This document shows, piece by piece, positions 20,606 to 30,051 of a stretch of 64,000 nt of DNA. The notes under the pieces are model-generated. The model saw only the letters and a program-made list of their open reading frames with translations, was not told where the DNA came from and searched no databases. The stretch covers positions 1-64,000 of the forward strand of contig PHBX01000009.1 in NCBI GenBank assembly GCA_002842045.1. The letters run 5' to 3'. The position numbers and the translations under genes are program-made. Each line of letters begins with the position of its first letter. Within the stretch, counting starts at the first letter, position 1. Source of the DNA: Chloroflexi bacterium HGW-Chloroflexi-3 (GTDB taxonomy: Bacteria > Chloroflexota > Anaerolineae > Anaerolineales > Anaerolineaceae).

Positions 20606-20638
20606 AAAACCAGGTCTCCAGTTGAAGGCCTGGTTTTT
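20606..20638. terminator. Terminator after ferritin gene
   Basis: AAACCAGG...CCTGGTTTTTATT hairpin between convergent genes. Confidence 0.7.
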
Positions 20639-21143
20639 ATTTGATAACAAATGCCCACAATATCCACAGTATCAACATAATAAAGCCAATGCCAAACCGC
20701 ACCCCAACCGACCATCCGCAACCGGTTGCCAGGCTGGTGGAAGATTCGAAAGCTTGTTTGGCATTTTTCAGGCGATAATATTCCACTAAAAATAGCGCTA
20801 ACAGCGCCAAAATCAATCCACCTACAGGGGGTAACAGCACTGTACCAATCATCGCGCCTACCCAGGCAGCCCCTAAGGACCACCAGGATGCGCCTTTCTG
20901 TCGGGCAGAAGCACCCATCAGGAAGTTATCAATTAAGCTTCCCACGATCATTAATAAAGTCATGATCCCAAAAATGATCCAACCTGTTGTATCAAAACCG
21001 GTTACCATGCCATAAACCAATGCACCCACCCACATAATCACCAGACCTGGCACAATCACGATTAACAAGCTCAACCATCCAATCAACATGGTTAATCCTG
21101 CAAGAATATGTACTGTTACATTACCAAATGCCTGCCAATCCAT
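20637..21143 (-). CDS. DUF456-type membrane protein
   Basis: Multi-TM, PGLVIMWVGALVYGMVTGF and GAWVGAMIGTVLLPPVGGLI. Confidence 0.65.
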   Translation of the reverse strand: MDWQAFGNVTVHILAGLTMLIGWLSLLIVIVPGLVIMWVGALVYGMVTGFDTTGWIIFGIMTLLMIVGSLIDNFLMGASARQKGASWWSLGAAWVGAMIGTVLLPPVGGLILALLALFLVEYYRLKNAKQAFESSTSLATGCGWSVGVRFGIGFIMLILWILWAFVIK

Positions 21144-21178
21144 GAAAACTCCTCATAACAATGTCTAAGAATACCATA

Positions 21179-22447
21179 TTAGCGGATGATATCAATGCCA
21201 CCCATCCAGGGTCGTAAGATCTCGGGCACCACAATCGATCCATCTGACTGCTGGTTATTCTCCAGAACGGCTATCAATGTGCGTGGCAATCCCAACCCTG
21301 AACCATTTAATGTGTGAACCAACTGGGGTTTGCCCTTATCCTCCGATCGATACTTAATGTTCGCCCGTCGAGCTTGAAAATCTCCCACATTCGAAACCGA
21401 CGAAACTTCCAGCCATTCCTGGCAGCCGGCTGCCCACACTTCAATATCATACGTAACCCGGGCATTGAATCCTAAGTCACCGCTGCATAACTGAATGATG
21501 CGATAGGGTAAACCCAACAACTTGACCGTTTCTTCAGCATCTGACAGCATTTTTTCCAGTTCATTTTGTGATTCTTCCGGATGACTGAATATGTACATTT
21601 CCACCTTATCAAATTGATGTCCACGTTTGATCCCGCGCACATCCCGCCCGGCACTCATCTTCTCCCGGCGGAAACAGGGTGTATAGGCGGTATAGCGTAT
21701 TGGTAATTCCGCTTCAGCGATGAAGTCATTCATGTGTAATCCAGTAATCGGTACTTCTGCGGTAGGCACCATCCAATAATCTTCTTCTATATCATGGTAA
21801 AGATTGTCGATAAATTTGGGTAATTGTCCTGCAGCATATAATGTATCGGCTTTCACCATAAAAGGCGTGTATTTCTCCAAATAACCCTGTTTAATATGCA
21901 GATCAAGCATATAGGCGATCAAGGCACGCTGCAAACGTGCGCCTGCCCCACTGAGTACATAAAAACGTGATCCGGTAATCTTAACTCCCTGTTCAAAATT
22001 GATTAATCCCAATGCCGGTCCCAGATCCCAATGGGTTTTGGGCTCAAAATCAAATTCGGGAAGTTCTCCTTCGTTGAGAACAACCACATTTTCACTTTCA
22101 TCTTTTCCCAATGGTGTTTTGGCATCCGGTAAATTGGGTACGCTGGAAATCAAGTCGCTCAATTTTGACTCCACCTGGCGCACCTGTTCATCCAGGTCTG
22201 AAATCCGGTCCCCCACAGCGCGCATATCGGAAATTTTCTCTTCCCGCTCTGCCTGATCTTTACTCTTCCCAATCTCTTTGGAAACACGGTTTCGTTCGGC
22301 TTTAAGAACTTCCACTTCCTGCAAAAAATTGCGTCGTTGTGCATCGAGTTCGATCAGATCAGCAACCACGATCGTATCCATATTTCGTTTGGTCAATGCA
22401 TCAATGACAACCTGGGGATCTTCTCGGATCAAATTGATATCTAACAT
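21179..22447 (-). CDS. serS: Seryl-tRNA synthetase
   Basis: MLDINLIREDPQVV, class II motifs FRREKMSAGRD, LNGSGLGLPRTLIAVLEN; start moved to 22447. Confidence 0.97.
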   Translation of the reverse strand: MLDINLIREDPQVVIDALTKRNMDTIVVADLIELDAQRRNFLQEVEVLKAERNRVSKEIGKSKDQAEREEKISDMRAVGDRISDLDEQVRQVESKLSDLISSVPNLPDAKTPLGKDESENVVVLNEGELPEFDFEPKTHWDLGPALGLINFEQGVKITGSRFYVLSGAGARLQRALIAYMLDLHIKQGYLEKYTPFMVKADTLYAAGQLPKFIDNLYHDIEEDYWMVPTAEVPITGLHMNDFIAEAELPIRYTAYTPCFRREKMSAGRDVRGIKRGHQFDKVEMYIFSHPEESQNELEKMLSDAEETVKLLGLPYRIIQLCSGDLGFNARVTYDIEVWAAGCQEWLEVSSVSNVGDFQARRANIKYRSEDKGKPQLVHTLNGSGLGLPRTLIAVLENNQQSDGSIVVPEILRPWMGGIDIIR

Positions 22448-22477
22448 AATTTCTCCTTCTAGTACCATGAATGCAAA

Positions 22478-22738
22478 CAAAAAATCCTCACCCGCGCAGG
22501 ACGAGTGAGGACCCGTGGTGCCACCTGCATTCATTATGATGGAAATTCATCATAACCTTGTTGACTGATAACGGAGTTGCCGGCCCTCTTACGGTCATTT
22601 GACCCCTGCAAGGGCAACCTGTCCCATCATGGGACAACCGGGGTGGAAATTTTGGCTACTTTGCCAGTTCTCAGCATTCACTGGCTCTCTGTATGGGAGC
22701 AAAAGATTTTCCCGGGTTGGTCTCTATAGTGCGATTAT
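22478..22738 (-). ncRNA. T-box leader (serS)
   Basis: Minus strand AATGCAGGTGGCACCACGGG T-box motif, competing terminator TCCTCAC...GTGAGGATTTTTT, stem I base CAACCcGGG/CCCcGGTTG with candidate UCC specifier. Confidence 0.9.
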
Positions 22739-22802
22739 ACCGAAACAAAAACCACTGTCAAGTAGGAAGCTACTAAGCAAGATTTTTCGTTACAATAGAG
22801 TT

Positions 22803-23564
22803 ATGCAAATTCCTCTCGCGTCACGTAATACACCAAATTCAATTGCTGAAGTGGACACCGAAGGGCATCTCATCATGACCATCCCTAGTGGTCGTAAAGG
22901 CAAGTATCGCTGGGCCCAATTCGATGATTATTTGCACCGCTTGCGAAGAAACTTCGAATGGCAACCTCCCTGTCGGTTGACTTTGATGGCGCGTTGCAAT
23001 AACACCCAGCATGCCGGTACCTGGGGGTTTGGCTTCTGGAATGACCCTTTTAACACCAATCTGGGTATCAGTGGCAGTGTCAGACGATTACCTGCTTTAC
23101 CCAATTGTGCCTGGTTTTTTTATGCATCAGAGCACAATTATCTTTCGTTTCATGACTCCCTCCCAGCTCAGGGATTTCTGGCAGCAACATTTTCTTCTCC
23201 TAGAATTCCTCCCCTTTTTTTATCATTGGGAATTCCATTTTTTCCCTTATTGTTCTGGAAAGGATTTACCAGGGTGGCACGCTATGGATTAGCAACACTC
23301 ATCCGGCAGGATACTGTACAAATTCAAATGGATGTTACCGAGTGGCATTCCTACCAGATTGATTGGCAACAACACAGGGTGATTTTTACCATCGACGAAA
23401 AAACAGTCTTGGAAACGTCAATTCATCCATTTGGCAGGCAGGGTCTTGTGATCTGGGTTGATAACCAATATGCGGCTTTTCCCCCTGATGGAAAATTATT
23501 ATTTGGAACATTGGCTACTACAGAACCTACAACCCTTGAGATTGGTGACCTACAGATTTATTAA
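22803..23564 (+). CDS. GH16-like/concanavalin-fold domain protein
   Basis: WGFGFWNDPF and WHSYQIDWQQHRVIFTIDEKTVLET resemble GH16-like folds; start chosen at ATG 22803, after the divergent T-box. Confidence 0.5.
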   Translation: MQIPLASRNTPNSIAEVDTEGHLIMTIPSGRKGKYRWAQFDDYLHRLRRNFEWQPPCRLTLMARCNNTQHAGTWGFGFWNDPFNTNLGISGSVRRLPALPNCAWFFYASEHNYLSFHDSLPAQGFLAATFSSPRIPPLFLSLGIPFFPLLFWKGFTRVARYGLATLIRQDTVQIQMDVTEWHSYQIDWQQHRVIFTIDEKTVLETSIHPFGRQGLVIWVDNQYAAFPPDGKLLFGTLATTEPTTLEIGDLQIY

Positions 23565-23839
23565 CTACAAAATCAAAGGAGTTATTCCCTTGATCTTGTA
23601 GTGAGAGACGAAATTTCCAAAATAATTTAGAGAGCTTACGCAAGCAATCAAGCCCTCCTCCAATATCTCCTGGATTCCCAGTTCAAATGCAGAACAAGGA
23701 TACTCTGCCACCCTATTCAATGGTAGATAAATTCATTTTTTCCAGGAGAAAGACAATAGCTGCATTGTAAGCTTCATTGAACATAGAATTAACGAGCCAA
23801 ATATCCTCCTTCCCTGAAAAGTTTTGAGGTTTCCCTCCC
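23565..23839 (-). pseudogene. Frameshifted gene remnant, family unknown
   Basis: My minus-strand translation: GKPQNFSGKEDIWLVNSMFNEAYNAAIVFLLEKMNLSTIE / RVAEYPCSAFELGIQEILEEGLIACVSSLNYFGNFVSHYKIKGITPLIL*, joined by a 1-nt shift at ATTGAA(T)AGG; absent from the ORF track. Confidence 0.45.
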
Positions 23840-23859
23840 TTACATTATCGTTTTTGTTA

Positions 23860-23903
23860 GTGAAGAATCTGTGAAATTACCGTGAATTTTACGTGAAATT
23901 TGA
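23860..23903. repeat. Four tandem 11-bp units starting GTGAA
   Basis: GTGAAGAATCT GTGAAATTACC GTGAATTTTAC GTGAAATTTGA. Confidence 0.7.
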
Positions 23904-23931
23904 TTAGAACTGCCACAAAATTCTTTATAAC

Positions 23932-23963
23932 AAAACTGTCATCCAAATATTTTCAGATGACAG
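23932..23963 (-). terminator. Terminator after UbiA-like gene
   Basis: Minus strand CTGTCATC-12-GATGACAG-TTTTG. Confidence 0.6.
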
Positions 23964-24002
23964 CTCTTTATCCTTATTCTTTTTTAGATCAAAACAGATT
24001 AA

Positions 24003-25004
24003 TTATAGGATCCACAATCGCAGGATAACTTCCAAAATCAGTCCAAGCATTAAGAACATTCCATATCGGCGATTATGGAAAAACGAAATCGCGGAGAACC
24101 ATAAAGGCCAGATGCTGGGGTCATACTCGGGTGGGCAATTTTCTGGTTTGGGTGCTTTGTACATTGCCCATACTCTTGGAATTGCAGTCAAAGCAGCCAG
24201 CACGATCAACATGACCGGAGTAAAGAACCCTGTGAATACGAGTGCAATTACAGTAAGATATTGCAAGGCAATCATTCCCAGCACTGTATAGCGAGCGACT
24301 TTTTCACCTAGAATTACCGGCATGGTGTAGATTCTTTTGGCTTTATCTGCAGCTAATTTATCGATATGTTTTCCAAATAATACTGTGGTTGGACCCAACG
24401 CATACGGCAGACTTGCCCAGACAATATTCCAATCCCAGGCTCCTGTTACCACATAATAACCACCCCCCACCATTAACGGACCCCAGATGATTAACACTGC
24501 TATCTCACCCATGCCGATGTATTTCAATGGGAATGTGTAGAATAATACAAAAACTACACCTGCAATCATCAGCCACAGGGCAATGCTGCCCCCTTGAATC
24601 ACCAGCGGTAAACCGGCTGCGACAGCAATCAATCCTGTTACAGCGATATAAACCAACAAGGATCGGATGGTCAGCAAACCCTGTTCCAATGGTTGAGGAC
24701 CGTATTGGGTGCGAAAATAATTATTTTTATCCACACCACGTTGATGGTCTGTCAGGTCGTTGATCAGGTTGTTGGTCGCATGCGCGAAAACCAACCCAAC
24801 AACCAGTAACGCCCACCGTCCGAGGTGAAAACTACCATCTCGCCAGGCAAAAATGCCAGCCAGTGCTGCTGAAATGAATGTCATGATCAACACAGCTGCG
24901 CGTGTTGAAATTAACCAGCGCGAAATGATATCCAATGCATCCCACTCCGCTTTATCAATGCGAGGAATTACTCTCAATGCTTTTAACCACATACTTGTGT
25001 TCAT
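24003..25004 (-). CDS. UbiA-family prenyltransferase
   Basis: NNLINDLTDHQRGVDKNNYFRTQYG (NDxxDxxxD-like), FGKHIDKLAADKAKRIYTMPVILGE. Confidence 0.85.
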   Translation of the reverse strand: MNTSMWLKALRVIPRIDKAEWDALDIISRWLISTRAAVLIMTFISAALAGIFAWRDGSFHLGRWALLVVGLVFAHATNNLINDLTDHQRGVDKNNYFRTQYGPQPLEQGLLTIRSLLVYIAVTGLIAVAAGLPLVIQGGSIALWLMIAGVVFVLFYTFPLKYIGMGEIAVLIIWGPLMVGGGYYVVTGAWDWNIVWASLPYALGPTTVLFGKHIDKLAADKAKRIYTMPVILGEKVARYTVLGMIALQYLTVIALVFTGFFTPVMLIVLAALTAIPRVWAMYKAPKPENCPPEYDPSIWPLWFSAISFFHNRRYGMFLMLGLILEVILRLWIL

Positions 25005-25100
25005 TTTTTTTTAATCCTTTAATAACATCATAATCAGATAAATTTTATCCGATAATAAATTGATTTTCCTTATTTTGTAAAATCTTAGTTATCAAATAAT

Positions 25101-25874
25101 TTAGAATCTGAACCGTGGCATTTCATCCTGCTTGATCGGTAGGAAAATTTCCCCTTCACGTTTATCCCCCATTGTGTGGACTTTCTCAGGTTTATGATGC
25201 ATCATCCAGGCCAGATAAGCACACCCAATTGCATTTAATTCTCCAGGTTGGTATATATCATCCGTGGGCAGAATTCCTTTTATCAACCGAAAACGGGTTA
25301 CTTCTTCAAAAAAATTCATTGCATCTTTAACGGCTACGCCCTGTTCATACAGGATCAATTGCCTTTGTAATCGCCCTTCCAAGCTCAACTCATCAAATAA
25401 CGAATTTCCCCCAATCAGACGGCTGAAAACAGCTTCCGCTGGAGATTCCACGAAGTGTCGCTGATCATCTTCGGGGTACGGGTGATAGCCAAGTTTTCGA
25501 ATCCGTTGATACAATTTGAATCCACGTCGTACCCACACCATACACTCTGATTCAACAGCCGGGGTTCGATTCACCTGAATTCCTTCTTGCAATAAAAGGA
25601 ACTCCACTTTTCGTAAATCACCACGTTTACTGACAGGAACAGAAAATAACCGGTGAGTATCCTCATCAGCATCCACCAGACCTTGATTGACCATTTGTGG
25701 TCCATTAATCGCAATACAGGCGGATCCCAACCCGGCTAAAAAGGCTAAAACTTCACGCAGAGGTCCATTCCCAATCGCCTGAATATGCATATTCTCGTCC
25801 AACGCAGCAAAAACATATGGTTGGTATCTTTGGCTGGGATCTATCCCCAAGAAGACGAGCGGAGTTTCTTCCAT
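25101..25874 (-). CDS. DUF429-like protein
   Basis: GIDPSQRYQPYVFAALDENM, PYPEDDQRHFVESPAEAVFSRLIG, AIGCAYLAWM. Confidence 0.6.
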   Translation of the reverse strand: MEETPLVFLGIDPSQRYQPYVFAALDENMHIQAIGNGPLREVLAFLAGLGSACIAINGPQMVNQGLVDADEDTHRLFSVPVSKRGDLRKVEFLLLQEGIQVNRTPAVESECMVWVRRGFKLYQRIRKLGYHPYPEDDQRHFVESPAEAVFSRLIGGNSLFDELSLEGRLQRQLILYEQGVAVKDAMNFFEEVTRFRLIKGILPTDDIYQPGELNAIGCAYLAWMMHHKPEKVHTMGDKREGEIFLPIKQDEMPRFRF

Positions 25875-25992
25875 CCTATTAGTGTAGCGGATTTTTTATC
25901 CAGGATCAAATTTCCTGGTTGGCTTATTTTCACATAGAGAGAATTGATCAATTTTTTTCTATCTGATTTCAGGTTTCACCTATAATAAATGT

Positions 25993-26382
25993 ATGAATCC
26001 AAATACAAATGACTATTCAAATATATTAATCATTGGAGATTTTTTAACTTTCCTGGTGGTAATCCTGATCGGTTTTGCCAATCATAATAGCCAGTTCGAT
26101 TTATTGAGAGTGCTGGCGAACTGGTTGCCTTTGTGTCTGGCCTGGGGCATGGCTGCGCCTATGTTAGGTCTTTGGAACAAGAGCCAACCAACTTTTCTCA
26201 TGAATTGGTGGCGGGTCATATGGGCTGCGATCCTGAGTGTGCCATTGGCAGTTGTGATTCGTGGATTCATTCTGAATACACCCACAATCGGGATTTTTGT
26301 GCTGGTGATGATGGCTTTCTCAATTTTGGGACTTTTAATCTGGCGTCTGATCTGGCAATTATTCCTAAGGCAAAAATCCTGA
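25993..26382 (+). CDS. DUF3054-like small membrane protein
   Basis: Four hydrophobic segments; ILIIGDFLTFLVVILIGFANH. Confidence 0.55.
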   Translation: MNPNTNDYSNILIIGDFLTFLVVILIGFANHNSQFDLLRVLANWLPLCLAWGMAAPMLGLWNKSQPTFLMNWWRVIWAAILSVPLAVVIRGFILNTPTIGIFVLVMMAFSILGLLIWRLIWQLFLRQKS

Positions 26383-26383
26383 A

Positions 26384-27703
26384 TTAAACCGATACAGCTT
26401 CTTCAGAAATCGGTCGGGGACTCTCCAAAACAAATAAGATAAAACCTACAATACTGATTCCGCCTGCCAGCATCAGAGCCGGTCCAAAACCCAACCATTT
26501 GGATAATATGGGTGCTAATAAAGGTGCTGCAATCATGGATAAATATTGCAATGTTTGAGCAGCAGCGACAAATGTAGCATTATGATCCGCAGGAACCCTG
26601 CGCATCAATTCATCAAAGAAAACCAGGTTTAATCCAGCAGTGAAAATCCCATTCAGTCCTGCAAAAATGACAACCGGCCAGACCTGTTGACTCACCCCCA
26701 CCAGAATCGGGTAAAGAGAACTCCCCAGCGTGGTTGCCAGCAATACCGCTCTGGACCCCTTGCGCCGTGATTGATTCGTCCAGAAAAAATATCCAAGAAT
26801 AACCGTGGTATTGGCCGCAATCTGTATCAAGGCAATCCAATAATCCGATGCATTGATTTCTCTTACGTAATAAATGGGTAAGAGCGGCGCTGCCAGTGCC
26901 GCACCGGATAAAAAGATAAATCGCTTCCAGATAAAAGAGACAAAAGGCTTTTCATGATAAATTAACTGCACATAGCAGATTGCTTGTTCCTTTAAACTGG
27001 TTCTGACCTTTTTTATCTGTGGAGGATTGTCCGCCAAAACAATCTTACTGGAAAAATAATAACTGATAATGCCACCAATGGAAAGTGTGATGAAGAAAAT
27101 CTGGTAATTAAGCGGGAATGCAACCCGATCCAGAAATTGACCAGCCATTAACGCAGTTGCGGCGTTGGTAAAACCGAGGATCGACCAGCGATGGGACATT
27201 AATTCAAAACGTCCTCGTGACCCCGCGATCTGATTCATCACCACAGAAAAACAAATGCTCAGGATGGTCTGCGGAACAGTTGCAACCGCCCAGAGCCCAA
27301 GGATTCCAAGAATAGCGCTGGCTTCGGACAAAAATAATACCAGTAACCCCGTGAATCCATAACTCATCAAAACTGCCAGACGGGCAAAGCTGAACCAGGG
27401 AACAATATTTTTACGCGTCTCTAAAAAATGTCCCAATGGAATCGCCAATAGCGCACCTGTTAACGCAGGCATGAAGGTTAACATACTGACTTCCAGGGTA
27501 TTAGCGCCCAGCCTGGTCAATAAAACCGGTAAAAAAGGTGCGCCTGTGCTGGCAAGACCAACACCAATCGCATCAATCTGTACATTTCTGAAGTTTAACC
27601 GGTTGATCTCCGGTGCAGTCTGGGGAACATTAAACCAGCGATAGATGAAAGAGGATATAACTCGTAAATATAAAAAACGCATTTGACATCCTATCTTCAG
27701 CAT
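26384..27703 (-). CDS. MFS transporter
   Basis: Multi-TM protein with MFS-like pattern. Confidence 0.8.
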   Translation of the reverse strand: MLKIGCQMRFLYLRVISSFIYRWFNVPQTAPEINRLNFRNVQIDAIGVGLASTGAPFLPVLLTRLGANTLEVSMLTFMPALTGALLAIPLGHFLETRKNIVPWFSFARLAVLMSYGFTGLLVLFLSEASAILGILGLWAVATVPQTILSICFSVVMNQIAGSRGRFELMSHRWSILGFTNAATALMAGQFLDRVAFPLNYQIFFITLSIGGIISYYFSSKIVLADNPPQIKKVRTSLKEQAICYVQLIYHEKPFVSFIWKRFIFLSGAALAAPLLPIYYVREINASDYWIALIQIAANTTVILGYFFWTNQSRRKGSRAVLLATTLGSSLYPILVGVSQQVWPVVIFAGLNGIFTAGLNLVFFDELMRRVPADHNATFVAAAQTLQYLSMIAAPLLAPILSKWLGFGPALMLAGGISIVGFILFVLESPRPISEEAVSV

Positions 27704-27834
27704 TTTTATGAAAGTTTCTCTACATCATCCACCGTATTCGTCATTTTCTGAGTGCAATTATATCGCTTTAAATCTTCTACGATTGAACTTGTTTCGTAAA
27801 CCCAAATCGGTTATCAATGAAGTAATCTGGTTAT

Positions 27835-27898
27835 TTGCAGATGCATGTAGGTGTGGTATATAATGGACGATGTAACCAATACAAGGACAGTGTAACCA
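27835..27898 (+). promoter_or_regulatory. Promoter with paired direct repeat upstream of ECF sigma gene
   Basis: TTGCAG-18-TATAAT, then GGACGATGTAACCA and GGACAGTGTAACCA with 20-bp offset. Confidence 0.5.
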
Positions 27899-27913
27899 TC
27901 AGAAAGAATCATT

Positions 27914-28525
27914 ATGGATGAGATCGGATTAGCATTATCAGCTCAACAGGGTGATTTGAATGCCTTCAATCGCCTGGTTCTTGAATATCAGGAAATGGCC
28001 TTCAATCTGGCTTATCGCATGTTAGGTGATCCAGATGTAGCAGCTGACGCTACCCAAAATGCTTTTATCTCCGTCTATAAGGCATTATCAGGTTACCGGG
28101 GTGGATCTTTCAAATCATGGGTAATGCGAATCGTCTCTAACACCTGCCTGGACGAAATCCGACGTCAAAAAAGACGACCCACCACACCTCTGGAACCATT
28201 CGACCCTGAAGGTGAAGAAGAAATAGAATCTCCCTCCTGGCTAAAAGATGATAATCCTTCTCCAGAAGAAGTTCTTGAATCCTCTGAATTGGAAGGCGCG
28301 ATCCAAAATTGTTTGCAATCCATGAAACAGGATTCTCGGTTGGTGGTTGTGATGGTCGATATTCAGGGAATGGATTATCAGGAAGTGTCAGATTCTACCG
28401 GGTTACCTTTAGGCACCATTAAGAGCAGACTGGCGCGAGCGCGCGGAAAGTTGCGGGAATGTTTACAATTTTTCCGGGAACTTTTGCCAGATATTTTTCG
28501 TCTTGATGGTGAGGGTTCACAATGA
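27914..28525 (+). CDS. ECF-type RNA polymerase sigma factor (sigma-70 family)
   Basis: FNLAYRMLGDPDVAADATQNAFISVYKAL, VSDSTGLPLGTIKSRLARARGKLRE. Confidence 0.95.
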   Translation: MDEIGLALSAQQGDLNAFNRLVLEYQEMAFNLAYRMLGDPDVAADATQNAFISVYKALSGYRGGSFKSWVMRIVSNTCLDEIRRQKRRPTTPLEPFDPEGEEEIESPSWLKDDNPSPEEVLESSELEGAIQNCLQSMKQDSRLVVVMVDIQGMDYQEVSDSTGLPLGTIKSRLARARGKLRECLQFFRELLPDIFRLDGEGSQ

Positions 28526-29370
28526 AATTAAATTACTCACCGAAAGACTGGCAATTATTATCAAGCTATCTGGATGGACAATTAACCAACCGGGAAGTTT
28601 CGATCGTAGAAACTCGTCTTCATAGTGAACCACAACTAAAACTAACTTTAATGGAGATGCAACAGACTCGCTATCTTCTGCAACATGCGAAGAAAATCCC
28701 TGTACCGCGCAGTTTTACCCTGACCCCTGAAATGGCAGTTCAAATTCGTCCAGCCAGGAAACCGCTCTTCCCATTCTTCTCTTTTGCTTCTGTGATTGCA
28801 ACCATTTTTTTGGTGGTTGTAATCTTATTTGAATTCTTGCCCGGCATGCTTTCAGGTGCGATGTCACCAAAGTCTGAGGCTTCCAATGAAATGCTTGCTA
28901 TGGAAGCAGCACCCATGGCGGCAGACGCAATGGACTCTGCCGATTCACCACAAATTTTCGAGTGGGGTTATCCACAGGCAAAAATTGAAGGCGGTTATGG
29001 CGGTGGAGGAGATATGGGTGCAGGCATGTTGGCTGTCCCCCCAATCGGTGGAGGGGCTGAAATCGAACCGTTAGTTCCTGAAATGCCAGCAGAAGAACCA
29101 GTACCTGCTTTAGAGGAAGATCGGACACTGATGAAACAAGCGGATGCTGAACCCGTCACCGATGCGGGACCCATTTTGGGAATTCGTTCAGCCGAAGAAA
29201 CAGATGCTTTCAACAACTCTGTATTAAACATTCTGCGTGAATCTGGCAAAGAACCAATTCCGACATTCGATGAACCATTCCCATGGTTGCGCATCAGTCA
29301 AATCCTTCTTGGGGGTATTGCCATCATCACAGCTATTACAGCGATCATTTTACGAAAAAGGTCATTTTAG
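28522..29370 (+). CDS. Putative membrane anti-sigma factor
   Basis: ATGA overlap with sigma gene, N-terminal anti-sigma-like helical region (SSYLDGQLTNREVSIVETRL), two TM segments. Confidence 0.75.
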   Translation: MKLNYSPKDWQLLSSYLDGQLTNREVSIVETRLHSEPQLKLTLMEMQQTRYLLQHAKKIPVPRSFTLTPEMAVQIRPARKPLFPFFSFASVIATIFLVVVILFEFLPGMLSGAMSPKSEASNEMLAMEAAPMAADAMDSADSPQIFEWGYPQAKIEGGYGGGGDMGAGMLAVPPIGGGAEIEPLVPEMPAEEPVPALEEDRTLMKQADAEPVTDAGPILGIRSAEETDAFNNSVLNILRESGKEPIPTFDEPFPWLRISQILLGGIAIITAITAIILRKRSF

Positions 29371-29879
29371 TGGGACATCATCACCTCATTGATATAAAAT
29401 TTTGCCCCTATTGCGGATCACCTATTCAACCAAAAGAAGTATATGGAAAAGTCAGATCAACCTGCCCGGCTTGCGAATGGGTACATTTCGAAGATCCCAA
29501 GGTAGCAGCAGCTGTTCTGGTACAAGAAAATGGATCAATTTTATTAGCACGTCGCATTTTTAACCCAAAAAAAGGTGACTGGACGTTGCCAGCTGGATTT
29601 GTGGATGCACATGAAGACCCAAAAGACGCAGCCATCCGGGAATGTTTGGAAGAGACTGGCCTGGTTGTGAGAATCACCGGCTTAAAAGATATCATCAGTG
29701 GGCGTGAACATGATCGCGGTGCCGATATGGTCATCGTATATGATGCTGAAATTATCGGGGGTAAATTATCAGCCGGAGATGATGCGGATGATGTGGCTTT
29801 TTTTTCCCTGAATCAGCTACCCCCGCTTGCCTTCCAGGCAACCAAAAAAGTAATTGAGAGCCTACAAAAGCAGCAATAG
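29370..29879 (+). CDS. NUDIX hydrolase with N-terminal zinc ribbon
   Basis: FCPYCGSPI...CPACEW, Nudix box GFVDAHEDPKDAAIRECLEETGL; GTG start overlapping the upstream TAG. Confidence 0.92.
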   Translation: MGHHHLIDIKFCPYCGSPIQPKEVYGKVRSTCPACEWVHFEDPKVAAAVLVQENGSILLARRIFNPKKGDWTLPAGFVDAHEDPKDAAIRECLEETGLVVRITGLKDIISGREHDRGADMVIVYDAEIIGGKLSAGDDADDVAFFSLNQLPPLAFQATKKVIESLQKQQ

Positions 29880-30051
29880 GTGAGTATTCACAGATGAATA
29901 ATCCTGATCCCGATCTATTCTGTTTGCATTCCCTATTTATATCAAGTTTTTTGTGATGTAACGCACCATAAACACACCTGCCTGGGTGTTATGGAACTAC
30001 CATCCCAAATTTGTTATAATTAGAACAACCTTTCAGTTTTGGAGACCTCTT

